DNA from: Bacillus inaquosorum KCTC 13429 | Lineage (GTDB): Bacteria > Bacillota > Bacilli > Bacillales > Bacillaceae | Direction of reading: 5' to 3' | DNA length: 64,000 nucleotides | NCBI RefSeq assembly: GCF_000332645.1 | Contig: NZ_AMXN01000002.1 | Coordinates: forward strand, 558,001-622,000 | The notes under the pieces: generated by a model | What the model was told of the DNA's origin: nothing | Databases searched by the model: none | The model's input: only the letters and a program-made list of their open reading frames with translations | Shown here: in pieces, positions 20,255 to 29,462 of the stretch | Layout: each line of letters opens with the position of its first letter | Position numbering within the stretch: position 1 is the first letter of the stretch | Program-made: the position numbers and the translations under genes

Positions 20255-21496
20255 TCATTCCTGCATGGATGAATCTAATAATCTCCTAGCGCTTTCATAT
20301 AAAAAATAAGAGGCTTTTATAATGGCAGTTTCATCAATTGTAAATGCCGGGTGATGCCAATCATGATCGCCGCCTGTTCCAAAAAACGCAAATGATCCGG
20401 GAATATGCTCCAGATAGTAAGCAAAATCTTCTCCGGCAGTTGACGGGTCGGGATCAATGACCTGAAGTCTTGCTTTATGTGCAGCGTCTCGCACCAGCTC
20501 AGTTATTGCCTCATCATTACAAAGCGGCGGCGGTCCGGATTGCCACTTCACATTTGCCTTTAACGAGAAAGCAGAAGAAATCTGCGCTGCGACAGCCAAA
20601 AAACGCTGCTTCACTTGATTACGAACCTCTGAATCAAATGTACGAACAGTGCCCTCGATTGCAACAGTATCCGGGATGACATTCCATGTGCTGCCGCCGT
20701 TGATTTTCCCCACGGTGACAATCGCGCTATTTAGCGGGTTTATATTTCTGCTTACAATCGTTTGCAGGGCGACGATGAGCTGAGAGGCGCCGACAATGGG
20801 ATCAAAACCATTATGCGGCAATGCTGCATGAGCGCCTTTTCCTTGTATCTCTACTTTAAATCGGTCAACAGCAGCCATAAGTGGCCCTGTTTTTAGCCCT
20901 ATCGTCCCCACTGGTATATCCGGTTTATTGTGAAGGCCAATCACTGCATCAATACTATCCAACTGGCCGTCCTCTATCACTTTTGCAGCGCCGGCGCCTG
21001 ATTCCTCTGCCGGCTGAAATAATAAACGAATCTTTCCTTTTAGGCTGTCTTGATTTTCCTTTAATAAAAAGGCCGCACCAAGAAGTGCTGCCGTATGAAA
21101 ATCATGACCGCACGCATGCATGATTCCTTTATGTTTAGACGCATAAGGCAATCCTGTTTTTTCTTCGATTGGCAAGGCGTCAATAACAGCCCTCAAAGCA
21201 ATTGACGGGCCTTCTGATTCCCCTGCTATGTCTGCGAATACACCTGTTTTCAGTGAAGTTGGACGAATCTGTATCCCCTTTTCTGCAAGGCATTTTTTTA
21301 TAAAATCAGTTGTTTTAAACTCTTCTTTCGACAGTTCAGGATATTGGTGCAGGTGCCGGCGAATGCCGATGAGCTGTTTTTCCAGCGTTGAGAGATTCAC
21401 GGGATTATGCCCCTCTTTCAACTTGAGCATGTCATTTTCATTTTCTGCCTGAAATGGATATGTGCCTTCTATATTTCTCCAATAATCCAAAGACAT
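20255..21496 (-). CDS. sndA: M20D amidohydrolase, N-acetyl (S-alkyl)cysteine deacetylase
   Basis: 413-residue zinc/metal amidohydrolase of the M20D (hippurate/IAA-amino acid hydrolase) family, also called YtnL or HipO. Metal ligands are in place: HACGHDFHTA (Cys and His near 115), QPAEESG, GLHNKPD and a C-terminal HPAFTIDE. In the B. subtilis S-alkylcysteine pathway it removes the N-acetyl group put on by SnaA. The usual RADxDALP motif reads RAVIDALPIEE, so the first Asp is Val. It has a good AAGGAG site. It lies between ribR and ytnM. Confidence 0.88.
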   Translation of the reverse strand: MSLDYWRNIEGTYPFQAENENDMLKLKEGHNPVNLSTLEKQLIGIRRHLHQYPELSKEEFKTTDFIKKCLAEKGIQIRPTSLKTGVFADIAGESEGPSIALRAVIDALPIEEKTGLPYASKHKGIMHACGHDFHTAALLGAAFLLKENQDSLKGKIRLLFQPAEESGAGAAKVIEDGQLDSIDAVIGLHNKPDIPVGTIGLKTGPLMAAVDRFKVEIQGKGAHAALPHNGFDPIVGASQLIVALQTIVSRNINPLNSAIVTVGKINGGSTWNVIPDTVAIEGTVRTFDSEVRNQVKQRFLAVAAQISSAFSLKANVKWQSGPPPLCNDEAITELVRDAAHKARLQVIDPDPSTAGEDFAYYLEHIPGSFAFFGTGGDHDWHHPAFTIDETAIIKASYFLYESARRLLDSSMQE

Positions 21497-21513
21497 CTTT
21501 CCCGCTCCTTTCC

Positions 21514-22206
21514 CTATCCCAATATATTTTCTTCAGTTTCTTCAATATAAGCAGCAACAAAGCGGCTCAACTTATCAGCAAGACCGCCCGCCCCAAATTT
21601 TATATATTTACTGGAAACTTTTTGATCGCCTTCTTTCAAATAGCTTAAAAAAGATAAAATATAGATACGCCTGTAAGCAACTTGTGTAATTCCGTACTCA
21701 AAAAACCAATTGTCTATGACATTGTAAACGCCTCGGTTGATGCCATATAGATTGTTACATTTCTTGTAAAAGCAAAGATCCGGAAGATTCAATTCCTGAT
21801 GGAAAAGCAGGTTTTCTTTTTTGTTTTGTGTTGTAATCCCAATCAGTTCAAAGCGTTTTGCCGCGCATGAAATATCTTTTTTGATTTGCTTTTTTAAAGA
21901 CTCCAAAGAATCAAACCTTCTTTCTTCTCTAATTTTAAAGAGAATACTGCATTCAACCATTTCTCCATAGATGTCTTTATGAAAGTCAAACAAAAAAATC
22001 TCCAATGTCTTTTTAAGGTGAGAGCCGACCGTTGGTTTCACGCCGATATTCATAACCCCTAAATGAAATTGATGATTGACTGCCGCCAGAACCCCATAAA
22101 CCCCATCATGCAGCCCATTCAGTTTCGCATCTACATTTGCCGTGGGGAATCCCAGCTTTCTGCCTAATTGTTTTCCTTTCACAACCGTACCCGCAATGAT
22201 TGTCAA
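21514..22206 (-). CDS. ribR: RibR, flavokinase-derived FMN-riboswitch regulator
   Basis: 230 residues. The N-terminal half is the flavokinase domain of RibF-type enzymes (GTVVKGKQLGRKLGFPTANV, then GVYGV, GVMNIGVKPTVG and LEIFLFDF). The C-terminal half, from about residue 130, has no family I recognise. In B. subtilis RibR has weak flavokinase activity and, through its C-terminal half, counteracts FMN riboswitches. That role fits an operon whose neighbours CmoJ and CmoO need reduced flavin. I chose TTG at 22206: GGGAGG is 9 nt upstream of it, whereas the in-frame ATG three codons earlier directly abuts the site. Confidence 0.9.
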   Translation of the reverse strand: MTIIAGTVVKGKQLGRKLGFPTANVDAKLNGLHDGVYGVLAAVNHQFHLGVMNIGVKPTVGSHLKKTLEIFLFDFHKDIYGEMVECSILFKIREERRFDSLESLKKQIKKDISCAAKRFELIGITTQNKKENLLFHQELNLPDLCFYKKCNNLYGINRGVYNVIDNWFFEYGITQVAYRRIYILSFLSYLKEGDQKVSSKYIKFGAGGLADKLSRFVAAYIEETEENILG

Positions 22207-22252
22207 AAAAGTCATCCTCCCCTCTCAGCTTCCGCTTCTGATCAAACGGCAC

Positions 22253-23578
22253 CTAATTTGATGAATGTAACACGGACTGATGCAGGGGAATGCCGAGACC
22301 GAGATTTTCCCGCAATGTCCCGCCGCGATAATCTTGACGATAAAGCCCTCTTACTTGAAGAATCGGAATCACTTTTTCTACAAAAGCATCAAGTGTTCCC
22401 GGTATATCCGACCCGATGATAAACCCATCAGCCGCCTCAGCGTTGAACCAGGCCTCAATTAAGGATGCGACATGCTTTGGTGTGCCGATGAATAGAGGCC
22501 GCGGAAAAGCCATTTCCTGTGCTACCTCCCGCAATGTCAGATTTCTGGCTTTTGCTTCTCTCTTAATCCGGTCCGTTGTGCTTTGAAACGCATTCTTTCC
22601 GACATCGCCAATATCGGGGAACGGTTCATCCAGCGGGTAAACACTCAGATCATAATCATCAAAAAAACGGGCCAAATAGGTAACAGCATTTTCAATCGGA
22701 ATCAACTCTGCAAATTCACGATACTTCTTTTCTGCCTCTTCTTCCGTATCTGCCACAATCGGACTGATCCCTGGAAAAATCCGTACACTGGAAGGATCAC
22801 GCCCTTCTGCAGCAGCGCGCCTTTTCACATCCGCATAAAACGCTTTTGTCTCTTCTAATGAATTGGAATGGGTAAAAATCGCATCTGCATTTTTGGCGGC
22901 AAACTGCCGTCCTGTTTCTGATGAACCCGCTTGAAACACTACAGGCTCCCCCTGTTTAGAACGCCCGATATTCAAGGGCCCCTCTACTTGAAAATACTTT
23001 CCTTTGTGATTCAGGCGATGAAGCTTCGCCGGATCAAAAAATCGCCCTGTTTTTTTATTGTGTGTAAATGCATCATGCTCCCAGGAATTCCACAGCCCGC
23101 GCACAACATCCAAATGCTCCTGTGCAATCTCGTAACGCTCGGTGTGTTCTGGCAGGCTGGTCTTACTATGGTTGCGTGCCGCTCCTTCCTGCGGAGAAGT
23201 AACCAGATTCCATCCGGCCCTGCCCCCGCTGATATGGTCCAGCGACATCAATTGTCTGGAGATGGTGAATGGCTCAGTAAAAGATGTAGAGAACGTTCCT
23301 ACTAAACCAATATTTTTCGTGACCGATGCAAGCGCCGATAATATGGTGATGGGCTCAAATCGGTTTAAAAAATGGGGAATTGATTTTTCAGAAATAAATA
23401 AGCCATCTGCAATGAAAATAAAACTGAACAAGCCTTTTTCGGCTGTTTGCGCCTTTTGCCTGTAGAATTCAATATTCGTACTCGCCGAGGGATCGATATC
23501 GGGATGACGCCAGCCGTCGGTTGTTCCCCCGACACCGTGAATCATGGCTCCAAACTGAATAAAATCAGATCGTGTCAT
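22253..23578 (-). CDS. cmoJ: FMN-dependent monooxygenase CmoJ (NtaA/SnaA/DszA family)
   Basis: 441-residue luciferase-fold flavin monooxygenase of the NtaA/SnaA/DszA subgroup (YtnJ). Features include [18 protein letters not shown] at the N-terminus, FIADGLF, the Rossmann-like region [14 protein letters not shown] near residue 125 and [24 protein letters not shown] near 230. In the S-alkylcysteine pathway it oxidatively cleaves the C-S bond of the N-acetylated substrate. It overlaps cmoI by 4 bp (ATGA) and has an AAAGGAGG site inside the cmoI end. It needs a flavin reductase, which is not encoded next to it. Confidence 0.92.
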   Translation of the reverse strand: MTRSDFIQFGAMIHGVGGTTDGWRHPDIDPSASTNIEFYRQKAQTAEKGLFSFIFIADGLFISEKSIPHFLNRFEPITILSALASVTKNIGLVGTFSTSFTEPFTISRQLMSLDHISGGRAGWNLVTSPQEGAARNHSKTSLPEHTERYEIAQEHLDVVRGLWNSWEHDAFTHNKKTGRFFDPAKLHRLNHKGKYFQVEGPLNIGRSKQGEPVVFQAGSSETGRQFAAKNADAIFTHSNSLEETKAFYADVKRRAAAEGRDPSSVRIFPGISPIVADTEEEAEKKYREFAELIPIENAVTYLARFFDDYDLSVYPLDEPFPDIGDVGKNAFQSTTDRIKREAKARNLTLREVAQEMAFPRPLFIGTPKHVASLIEAWFNAEAADGFIIGSDIPGTLDAFVEKVIPILQVRGLYRQDYRGGTLRENLGLGIPLHQSVLHSSN

Positions 23579-23856
23579 CTTCTTGCCTCCTTTATCTGTG
23601 CATAATTGGCAAGTGCAAGCTCAAGGTGTTCAATGCCGATTTCAGTTACCCCTTGATAATGATTGCCGTTACCGATTTCGACCACAGGCACATGGCGTAT
23701 CCCATACTTCGCCTGTAAAATATCCCGCAGCTCTTCTTTCTCCGAAACATCGATATTTTGGAATGATAATCCTTTTTCATTCAAATAATTCTTGACTTCC
23801 CCGCAATATGAACAGCCTTTTTTACTCCAAACCACAATGTTCACAACATCACTCAT
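23575..23856 (-). CDS. cmoI: Glutaredoxin-like protein CmoI
   Basis: 93-residue thioredoxin-fold protein (YtnI). The redox motif is CSYC at residues 15-18, and the cis-proline is in RHVPVVEIG. This is a short glutaredoxin/NrdH-like length. Located in the flavin monooxygenase cluster, it may reduce or carry a disulfide formed during sulfur salvage; this is inference from context. Its stop overlaps the cmoJ start. Confidence 0.9.
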   Translation of the reverse strand: MSDVVNIVVWSKKGCSYCGEVKNYLNEKGLSFQNIDVSEKEELRDILQAKYGIRHVPVVEIGNGNHYQGVTEIGIEHLELALANYAQIKEARR

Positions 23857-23869
23857 GCTTCCGTCCCCC

Positions 23870-24874
23870 TTAACGTTTTGCAGCTAAAACCGCATCGCTC
23901 AGCAGCTGATAAGACAGCTGTTTTTCGCCAGCATTTTTGATCGGTGTAAAAATAACAAAATCATTGATGTCGTATGTGTCTGATAAACGTTTTAATTCTT
24001 CTGCCGCTTCTTCCTTCGTTCCGGCAATCACCCCGGTTTTTTGCACGAGGATCTCATACGGCTGGCTGACGTTTTCTAGATAGGCTTCAGCCTGTTCACG
24101 GGTGCCGACGTTGACCCTCCGCCCGTCTTGTAAAACCACTTTTATCGATTCACGCGACACAATATGTTTTTCAGCTTCTTCTTTTGTATGTGCCGCAAAA
24201 ACAGCGGGAGCAAGATGAAATTCGGCCTCAGAGCCTGGCGGCAAATGTGAGTCAAAGGCTCGGCGCGCTTCTTTCAGCACTTCCTCTTCACCGTTAATAA
24301 AATATGCAAAGACGAAAGAGATTCCCAGTTTTGCAGCTGAAATGGCACTCTCTGCGCTTCCTCCCAGCAGATAAATTCCCGGCTTCTGTTCAACCCGCGG
24401 AGCAGGACGCAATGCCGCATAGCGGTGGCTATCAGGAAAATCATCCCGAATGAAATGAGTAAGCTCCTCCAGCTTTTCATCAAACTGGCGCGCCGGTTTT
24501 TCATATTCAGCCTGCAGCGCGTCTGTGGACAGCTGAAACCCGCCGGGCGCTTTGCCCACTCCGAGATCTATACGGCCGGGAGCTAACGCCGACAGAAGAT
24601 GGAACTGCTCCGCCACTTTGTAAGGGCTGTAATGCTGCAGCATCACCCCGCCTGATGCTAACCGAATTTTCTTTGTGCTTGCGGCAAGATAGCCTAAAAG
24701 AACCTCAGGCGCAGAGCCTGCGATTTCATCATTGTTGTGATGTTCAGCCACCCAAAAACGATGATACCCACACTCTTCAGCCATCTGTGCCAAGTTCACC
24801 GTGTGCTGTAATGTATCGGCTGCTGTCTCCCCTTCACCAATCAAGCTTTGATCTAAAATACTTAAGCGGATCAT
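23870..24874 (-). CDS. cmoO: Luciferase-like flavin monooxygenase CmoO
   Basis: 334-residue bacterial-luciferase-like protein (YtmO). It begins [20 protein letters not shown] and has the family features [22 protein letters not shown] (read as two stretches, residues 39-60), GVGKAPGG near 105 and [18 protein letters not shown] second monooxygenase beside cmoJ suggests a different substrate or a role in reduced-flavin handling; the split of work is not decided by sequence. ATG at 24874 overlaps the tcyN stop by 4 bp. Confidence 0.88.
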   Translation of the reverse strand: MIRLSILDQSLIGEGETAADTLQHTVNLAQMAEECGYHRFWVAEHHNNDEIAGSAPEVLLGYLAASTKKIRLASGGVMLQHYSPYKVAEQFHLLSALAPGRIDLGVGKAPGGFQLSTDALQAEYEKPARQFDEKLEELTHFIRDDFPDSHRYAALRPAPRVEQKPGIYLLGGSAESAISAAKLGISFVFAYFINGEEEVLKEARRAFDSHLPPGSEAEFHLAPAVFAAHTKEEAEKHIVSRESIKVVLQDGRRVNVGTREQAEAYLENVSQPYEILVQKTGVIAGTKEEAAEELKRLSDTYDINDFVIFTPIKNAGEKQLSYQLLSDAVLAAKR

Positions 24875-25650
24875 ATCACCGGCTCCTTTATGTGTTCTTT
24901 TGGTTCAAATAAATATTCCGGCGAAACGCGGCGGAGAAACTGTCTCGTTCTTTCTTTTTTGGTATGGCGGAAGACTTCTTCCGGAGTTCCTTGTTCAACA
25001 ATGACTCCATTATCCATAAAAACAACTTGATCAGAGACCCTTCTTGCAAACTCCATTTCATGTGTAACAACAATCATGGTGGCTCCGGTTTTCACGATAT
25101 CCAGCATCACTTCAAGGACTTCACCGACCAGCTCCGGGTCAAGCGCAGCCGTCGGCTCATCGAACAGCAGCACATCCGGATGAATGGCAAGCGCCCTCGC
25201 TATTCCAACCCTCTGTTTTTGTCCACCCGATAATTGACTCGGATAAGCGTTCAATTTGTCTAGAAGCCCGACCTTTCTCAGTTCATTTTCAGCTATGGCA
25301 TGCGCGTCTTGTTTTCTCATTTTCCGTGCGATCGTCAAGCCCTCCATGACATTTTCAATCACCGTTTTGTGAGCAAACAGATGATATTGCTGAAATACCA
25401 TTGCCGTCTGTTTTCTCAGCCAGTGAATGTCTTTTTTGGACGGATAGCTGCAATTAATCACTTTGTCGTGTAAAGAAATGACCCCTTCGTCCGGCCGTTC
25501 TAATAAATTCAGGCAGCGTAAAAAGGTGGTTTTCCCTGAACCGCTAGGACCTATAATGGTTACAACTTCTCCCTTGCGTACAGTGAGATTTATCCCTTTT
25601 AATACATGGTGAATGCCAAACTGTTTATGGATATTTTTAATCTCAATCAT
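24871..25650 (-). CDS. tcyN: L-cystine / S-compound ABC transporter, ATP-binding protein
   Basis: 259-residue ATPase of the polar amino acid ABC family. Walker [10 protein letters not shown] (near 36-44), signature [15 protein letters not shown], Walker [12 protein letters not shown] and the switch His in VVTHEMEFA are all present. It powers the TcyJKLMN importer for cystine and related sulfur compounds. ATG at 25650 ([12 protein letters not shown]) lies behind AAGGAGG and overlaps the tcyM stop by 4 bp. Confidence 0.96.
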   Translation of the reverse strand: MIEIKNIHKQFGIHHVLKGINLTVRKGEVVTIIGPSGSGKTTFLRCLNLLERPDEGVISLHDKVINCSYPSKKDIHWLRKQTAMVFQQYHLFAHKTVIENVMEGLTIARKMRKQDAHAIAENELRKVGLLDKLNAYPSQLSGGQKQRVGIARALAIHPDVLLFDEPTAALDPELVGEVLEVMLDIVKTGATMIVVTHEMEFARRVSDQVVFMDNGVIVEQGTPEEVFRHTKKERTRQFLRRVSPEYLFEPKEHIKEPVI

Positions 25651-26354
25651 AATGCGCCTCCTTGAAATCTGGCTGCCTTTCTCTCTAATACTCCATTTGC
25701 GGTTTCCAAGATTAGAGTCAGCGCCCAATAGATAATCGCCGCTCCGATAAAAGCTTCTAAAAATGCATAATTATCAGAAGCAACGATAGTCGCTGTCCCC
25801 GTTATCTCAGGAACAGCCACTATAGCCGCGATAGAGGTTGTATGCAAAAAGCCGATGCCCAAATTTGTGAAGTTCGGGATTGAAACCATCAGCGCCTGCG
25901 GCAATATCACACGGCGAAAGGTTTGGCTATGTGTCAGGCCGATTGAATAAGCTGCTTCGACCTGTCCGGTATCCATCGCCAGAATGCCCGACCGGATGAT
26001 TTCTGTCAGATAAGCTCCGGCAGTTAAAGACAAAGCCATGATGACAAACACGGCGACCGGTATCTGATTAGCGGACCAGCCAAGATGAAAAAAACTGCTG
26101 ACTTGATCTGCAATCGGCGGTATCCCTAAATAAATCAGCATAATGTGAAGGATTGCAGGTGTACTTCGAAAAAATGACACATAAAACCTTGAGCAAGCCA
26201 TCAAACCTTTAATCCTGAAAATTCTAATAATTATATTTCCAAGAGCCACGAGAAATCCAAACACGATCGGCAAAACAGCCATTATCAATGTCAGCGGAAT
26301 GGTCTTTATCATTTCTTTCATGGCGGAAGCGATAAATGGAAAGTCAAATTGCAA
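25647..26354 (-). CDS. tcyM: L-cystine ABC transporter permease TcyM
   Basis: 235-residue inner-membrane permease of the HisM type, with about five helices. It carries the EAA loop [26 protein letters not shown] (written here only as a location, about 135-160) that contacts TcyN. The start is TTG at 26354, behind GAGGAGGGAGAAGA. Pairs with TcyL as a heterodimeric channel. Confidence 0.94.
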   Translation of the reverse strand: MQFDFPFIASAMKEMIKTIPLTLIMAVLPIVFGFLVALGNIIIRIFRIKGLMACSRFYVSFFRSTPAILHIMLIYLGIPPIADQVSSFFHLGWSANQIPVAVFVIMALSLTAGAYLTEIIRSGILAMDTGQVEAAYSIGLTHSQTFRRVILPQALMVSIPNFTNLGIGFLHTTSIAAIVAVPEITGTATIVASDNYAFLEAFIGAAIIYWALTLILETANGVLERKAARFQGGAL

Positions 26355-26383
26355 TCTTCTCCCTCCTCATCCCAAGAAAAATA

Positions 26384-27103
26384 TCAATGTATGTTCATGT
26401 CAAAAACGGTAACAAGCCTTGTTTGATTCTTCTTGATTCGGTTTTCGGCCAATCTAAAGAACCATTCGAATAAAACCGCAACGGCATAATAAACAATCGA
26501 TAGCGCAATGTAAACTTCAAGAGAATGATTGCTTGAGGTGATCAGGGTTTGGCCTCTTCCGGACATATCCATGACACCTATTGAAAAAGCAAGAGACGTA
26601 TCTTTTAAAGAACTAATCACCATGTTTCCCATATTCGGAAAAGCCTGCACAAGTGCCTGGGGCAGAACGATGCGCCTGAAGGCCTGCCTTCCGCTCAGGC
26701 CAATGCTGTACGCCGCTTCCGTTTGGCCTTTATCTACACTCCCCACGCCCGCTCGAATGATTTCAGCGGCTGCCGCTGCATTGCTTAACGCATAAGTTGC
26801 GACAGCAGCATAAAACGGGTCCATTTTTGATGTATCAATCCCGATAAGCCCCGTCAGAGCCGGGATTCCATAAAACACGATGAAAAGCTGCACCATAATG
26901 GGCGTTCCCCTGAAAAACGAGATATACACTTTTGCCAATTGATTTACAATAGGAATGTTGTAAATGCGGGGCAGCGCCAGAAAGAGCCCCAATACAAATC
27001 CGAAAAGCAATGACAGTGTTAAAATGTATAATGTAACCGGCAAATAACCGGTTAACGTCGGCACAAAATCTGCAATCATGTTGATATCAAACGCTTTTTC
27101 CAT
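26384..27103 (-). CDS. tcyL: L-cystine ABC transporter permease TcyL
   Basis: 239-residue HisQ/HisM-type permease with about five helices. SFFRGTPIMVQLF lies near residue 65, and the EAA loop [17 protein letters not shown] lies near 135. Partner of TcyM. ATG at 27103 follows GAGGGAGCAGTG; the adjoining GTG one codon upstream is a possible alternative. Confidence 0.94.
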   Translation of the reverse strand: MEKAFDINMIADFVPTLTGYLPVTLYILTLSLLFGFVLGLFLALPRIYNIPIVNQLAKVYISFFRGTPIMVQLFIVFYGIPALTGLIGIDTSKMDPFYAAVATYALSNAAAAAEIIRAGVGSVDKGQTEAAYSIGLSGRQAFRRIVLPQALVQAFPNMGNMVISSLKDTSLAFSIGVMDMSGRGQTLITSSNHSLEVYIALSIVYYAVAVLFEWFFRLAENRIKKNQTRLVTVFDMNIH

Positions 27104-27124
27104 CACTGCTCCCTCTCTTTTTAC

Positions 27125-27937
27125 TTAATACTGCTCCTTGGAATAATCGTCTCCAAGCCATTTCAAACTGAGTTTTTTCAGCGTTCCGTCATCAATGATT
27201 TCCTGTAAGGCTTTATCAATATCGTCACTTAACGTTTGTTCATTTTTATTAAACATAAAATACACTTTGGCATTCGAAAGCACATCACCGACGGTTTTTT
27301 CTTTAATAGCGCTCGTTTCGTTTTGAAAATCTACTGCAAAAGGCGTTGAAATGGTCGCGTCCGCACGCCCTGATTTCAGCTGATTCGCGGTCTCATTCGC
27401 GCCTTGCCCCTCATAGGCAATCTTAAATGGGCGTCCATTTTCCTCATTCCATTCCTTCAGTACAAGCGCTCCGTTGGAGGTTGCGCTCGTAATCACCCGT
27501 TTTCCTTTTAAATCTTCAATCCCTTGAATCGTATTGTTATCTTGCAGCACGGTAATTTTTAAAGGAAAATGATTGTAGGCTACCTTGTTAAACAGAAATT
27601 TTTTCTCACGCTCTTTGCTTTTCTCCATTTGGTGTGCCACGATATCGACTTTATGCTGTCCGAGGCTGACAAGCAGGTTGGAAAATTCCATCGTTTTAAA
27701 CGTGAATTTATAATTTGGCAGGCGTTTATCAAGCTCTTTGATCAGTTCGACATCATAACCGGTTAAATCGCCTTTTTCATCGATAAAGCAAATATTCGGA
27801 AATTGAGTTCCGGTTCCGACCGTGATTGTCTTTATCTTCTTTTGCTCGGCTCCCGTCGTTTGATTGTCTGCGCCGCAAGCCGACAGAACCGTAATAAGTG
27901 AAAATAATATTGTTATAAATGCTGCTTTTGTTCTCAT
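27125..27937 (-). CDS. tcyK: Cystine-binding lipoprotein TcyK
   Basis: 270-residue extracellular solute-binding lipoprotein. The signal peptide MRTKAAFITILFSLITVLS is followed by lipobox LSAC, so Cys near residue 21 is the lipidation site. The mature part is an SBP_bac_3 fold (GTGTQFPNICFIDEKGDLTG, GYDVELIKELDKRLP). It is a close tandem paralogue of TcyJ. In B. subtilis TcyJ and TcyK together serve one high-affinity transporter. Confidence 0.95.
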   Translation of the reverse strand: MRTKAAFITILFSLITVLSACGADNQTTGAEQKKIKTITVGTGTQFPNICFIDEKGDLTGYDVELIKELDKRLPNYKFTFKTMEFSNLLVSLGQHKVDIVAHQMEKSKEREKKFLFNKVAYNHFPLKITVLQDNNTIQGIEDLKGKRVITSATSNGALVLKEWNEENGRPFKIAYEGQGANETANQLKSGRADATISTPFAVDFQNETSAIKEKTVGDVLSNAKVYFMFNKNEQTLSDDIDKALQEIIDDGTLKKLSLKWLGDDYSKEQY

Positions 27938-27950
27938 CTCATCGCCCCAT

Positions 27951-28760
27951 TTATTTTTCAAAACTTGATTTTGAATAATCTGCACCGAGCCATTTCCGGC
28001 TTAGTTTTTTTAACGTTCCGTTTTTCTCCAGCTTTTTAATCGCTTGATCCGTGGCATCCGCCAAGGTTTGGCTGCCTTTATTGAACATAAAGTACACCTC
28101 GGTATCTAATAACACGTCACCGACTGTCTTTTGGCGGAAGGCGTGCGTTTTATTCTGAAAATCAACGGCAAATGGTGTTGATATCGTTGCGTCGGCGCGC
28201 CCGGTTTCAATTTGATTGGCGGTGTCATTGCTTCCCTGTCCTGCGTATTTCAAATGAATCGGGCTGCCGTGCGTTTTGTTGTACTTCGTTATATAATCGG
28301 CCGCATTTGACGTGGCACCGACAATGACTGTTTTTCCGTGTAAGTCTTTTAATGTATGAATCTTGTTATTATCCTCTCTCACCGTGATGTACATCGGCGA
28401 GTAGTTATACGGCACTTTATGATATAAAAAACGCTTTTCTCGTTCTTTATTTTTGGCCATGTTGTGCGCGATCACATCAATTTTTTTATTTCCGAGGCTC
28501 GTCAGCAGATTTGAGAAATCCATCGTTTTAAATTCAAATGTATATTGCGGTAATTCCTTATCGATGGCTTTCATCCCTTCAATGTCATACCCGGTCAAAT
28601 CGCCTTTTTCATTTAAAAACGCAATATTCGGAAAATCTGTTCCAGTACCGACTATGACTGTTTGAACCTGACGATCTGTTTTATTATTTGTTTCCGAGCC
28701 GCACCCGCCAAGTAACGCAACCACCGACAGCAGCAAAACCATTCCCATACGCTTATTCAT
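27951..28760 (-). CDS. tcyJ: Cystine-binding lipoprotein TcyJ
   Basis: 269-residue solute-binding lipoprotein. The signal peptide ends in LLGGC (Cys near residue 20), then comes an SBP_bac_3 domain with GTGTDFPNIAFLNEKGDLTG. Very similar to TcyK along its length. ATG at 28760 lies behind GTGAGGCAGCCT and just within the end of snaA's downstream region (13 nt after its stop). Part of the TcyJKLMN importer. Confidence 0.95.
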   Translation of the reverse strand: MNKRMGMVLLLSVVALLGGCGSETNNKTDRQVQTVIVGTGTDFPNIAFLNEKGDLTGYDIEGMKAIDKELPQYTFEFKTMDFSNLLTSLGNKKIDVIAHNMAKNKEREKRFLYHKVPYNYSPMYITVREDNNKIHTLKDLHGKTVIVGATSNAADYITKYNKTHGSPIHLKYAGQGSNDTANQIETGRADATISTPFAVDFQNKTHAFRQKTVGDVLLDTEVYFMFNKGSQTLADATDQAIKKLEKNGTLKKLSRKWLGADYSKSSFEK

Positions 28761-28773
28761 AGGCTGCCTCACA

Positions 28774-29310
28774 TTATGCCCAGCTTGGCGCACCTAAAAG
28801 CGCCGGGTTAAATCGTTCCGGAATCAGAACCTTATGCATCATCACACCTATGTCCCCGTCTTTTTCCTGCTCAAAGTACACTTCATACCCTCTCCTTCTG
28901 TACATGTCGGCAAGCCAAGGATGCTTGCGCGCCGAAGTGCCTAGCGTCAGCGCAGGCGCCTTCAGCATATCTCGAAGCACTTTTTCTTCTACGTACGTCA
29001 GCAGCTTGCTTCCGGCGCCCTGCCCTTTATATTCCGGAAGCGTCGCAAACCACCAAACAAACGGATATTTTGAAGGAGGGGTCTCACTCTCCCATGGAAA
29101 CCTGATGGTAATTGTTGAAATTAGCTTCCCATCCCGCTCCAGCACGACCGCTGAATGATTTTCGATATTCTCTGACACCATATGGATGTCAGCTCTCGTG
29201 GAAGGCCAATCAATATCAAGCTGCCGAATTGGCTGAAAAGCGCTGTTAACCAATTTCAACAACTCCGGTGCATCTTCAACAGTTGCCAATCGAAAAATAT
29301 CCTTACTCAT
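28774..29310 (-). CDS. snaA: S-alkylcysteine N-acetyltransferase (GNAT)
   Basis: 178-residue GNAT acetyltransferase (YtmI). The acetyl-CoA motif LPEYKGQGAGSKLLTYVEEK lies near residue 90-110 (Q/RxxGxG/A type). In B. subtilis it N-acetylates S-alkylated cysteines such as S-(2-succino)cysteine, starting the salvage pathway encoded downstream. First gene of the twelve-gene operon. ATG at 29310 lies 8 nt after GGGGGAG; a GTG three codons earlier abuts that site. Divergent from its activator gene ascR. Confidence 0.9.
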   Translation of the reverse strand: MSKDIFRLATVEDAPELLKLVNSAFQPIRQLDIDWPSTRADIHMVSENIENHSAVVLERDGKLISTITIRFPWESETPPSKYPFVWWFATLPEYKGQGAGSKLLTYVEEKVLRDMLKAPALTLGTSARKHPWLADMYRRRGYEVYFEQEKDGDIGVMMHKVLIPERFNPALLGAPSWA

Positions 29311-29462
29311 TTCTGGCACTCCCCCTCATAAAATATACAATTCCTATTTGTTTACTAAGCTTTTATTGTTTATACTATAAAGCATACTTTTATCTTTGAC
29401 TAATCAAAAAAAGTAAACCTTCACTTCAGTAATTTTGATGATGAAAAACAGGAGGGAGCACA
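29311..29462. promoter_or_regulatory. snaA / ascR divergent control region
   Basis: 152 bp between the sulfur operon and its LysR activator. It is AT-rich, with TTTATACTATAAAG (29368-29381) as a likely snaA -10 zone on the minus strand. A near-palindrome TTGACTAATCAA (29395-29406) could be a LysR-type or CymR contact. AscR activation and CymR control are known for B. subtilis; exact sites cannot be fixed by eye. Confidence 0.5.
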
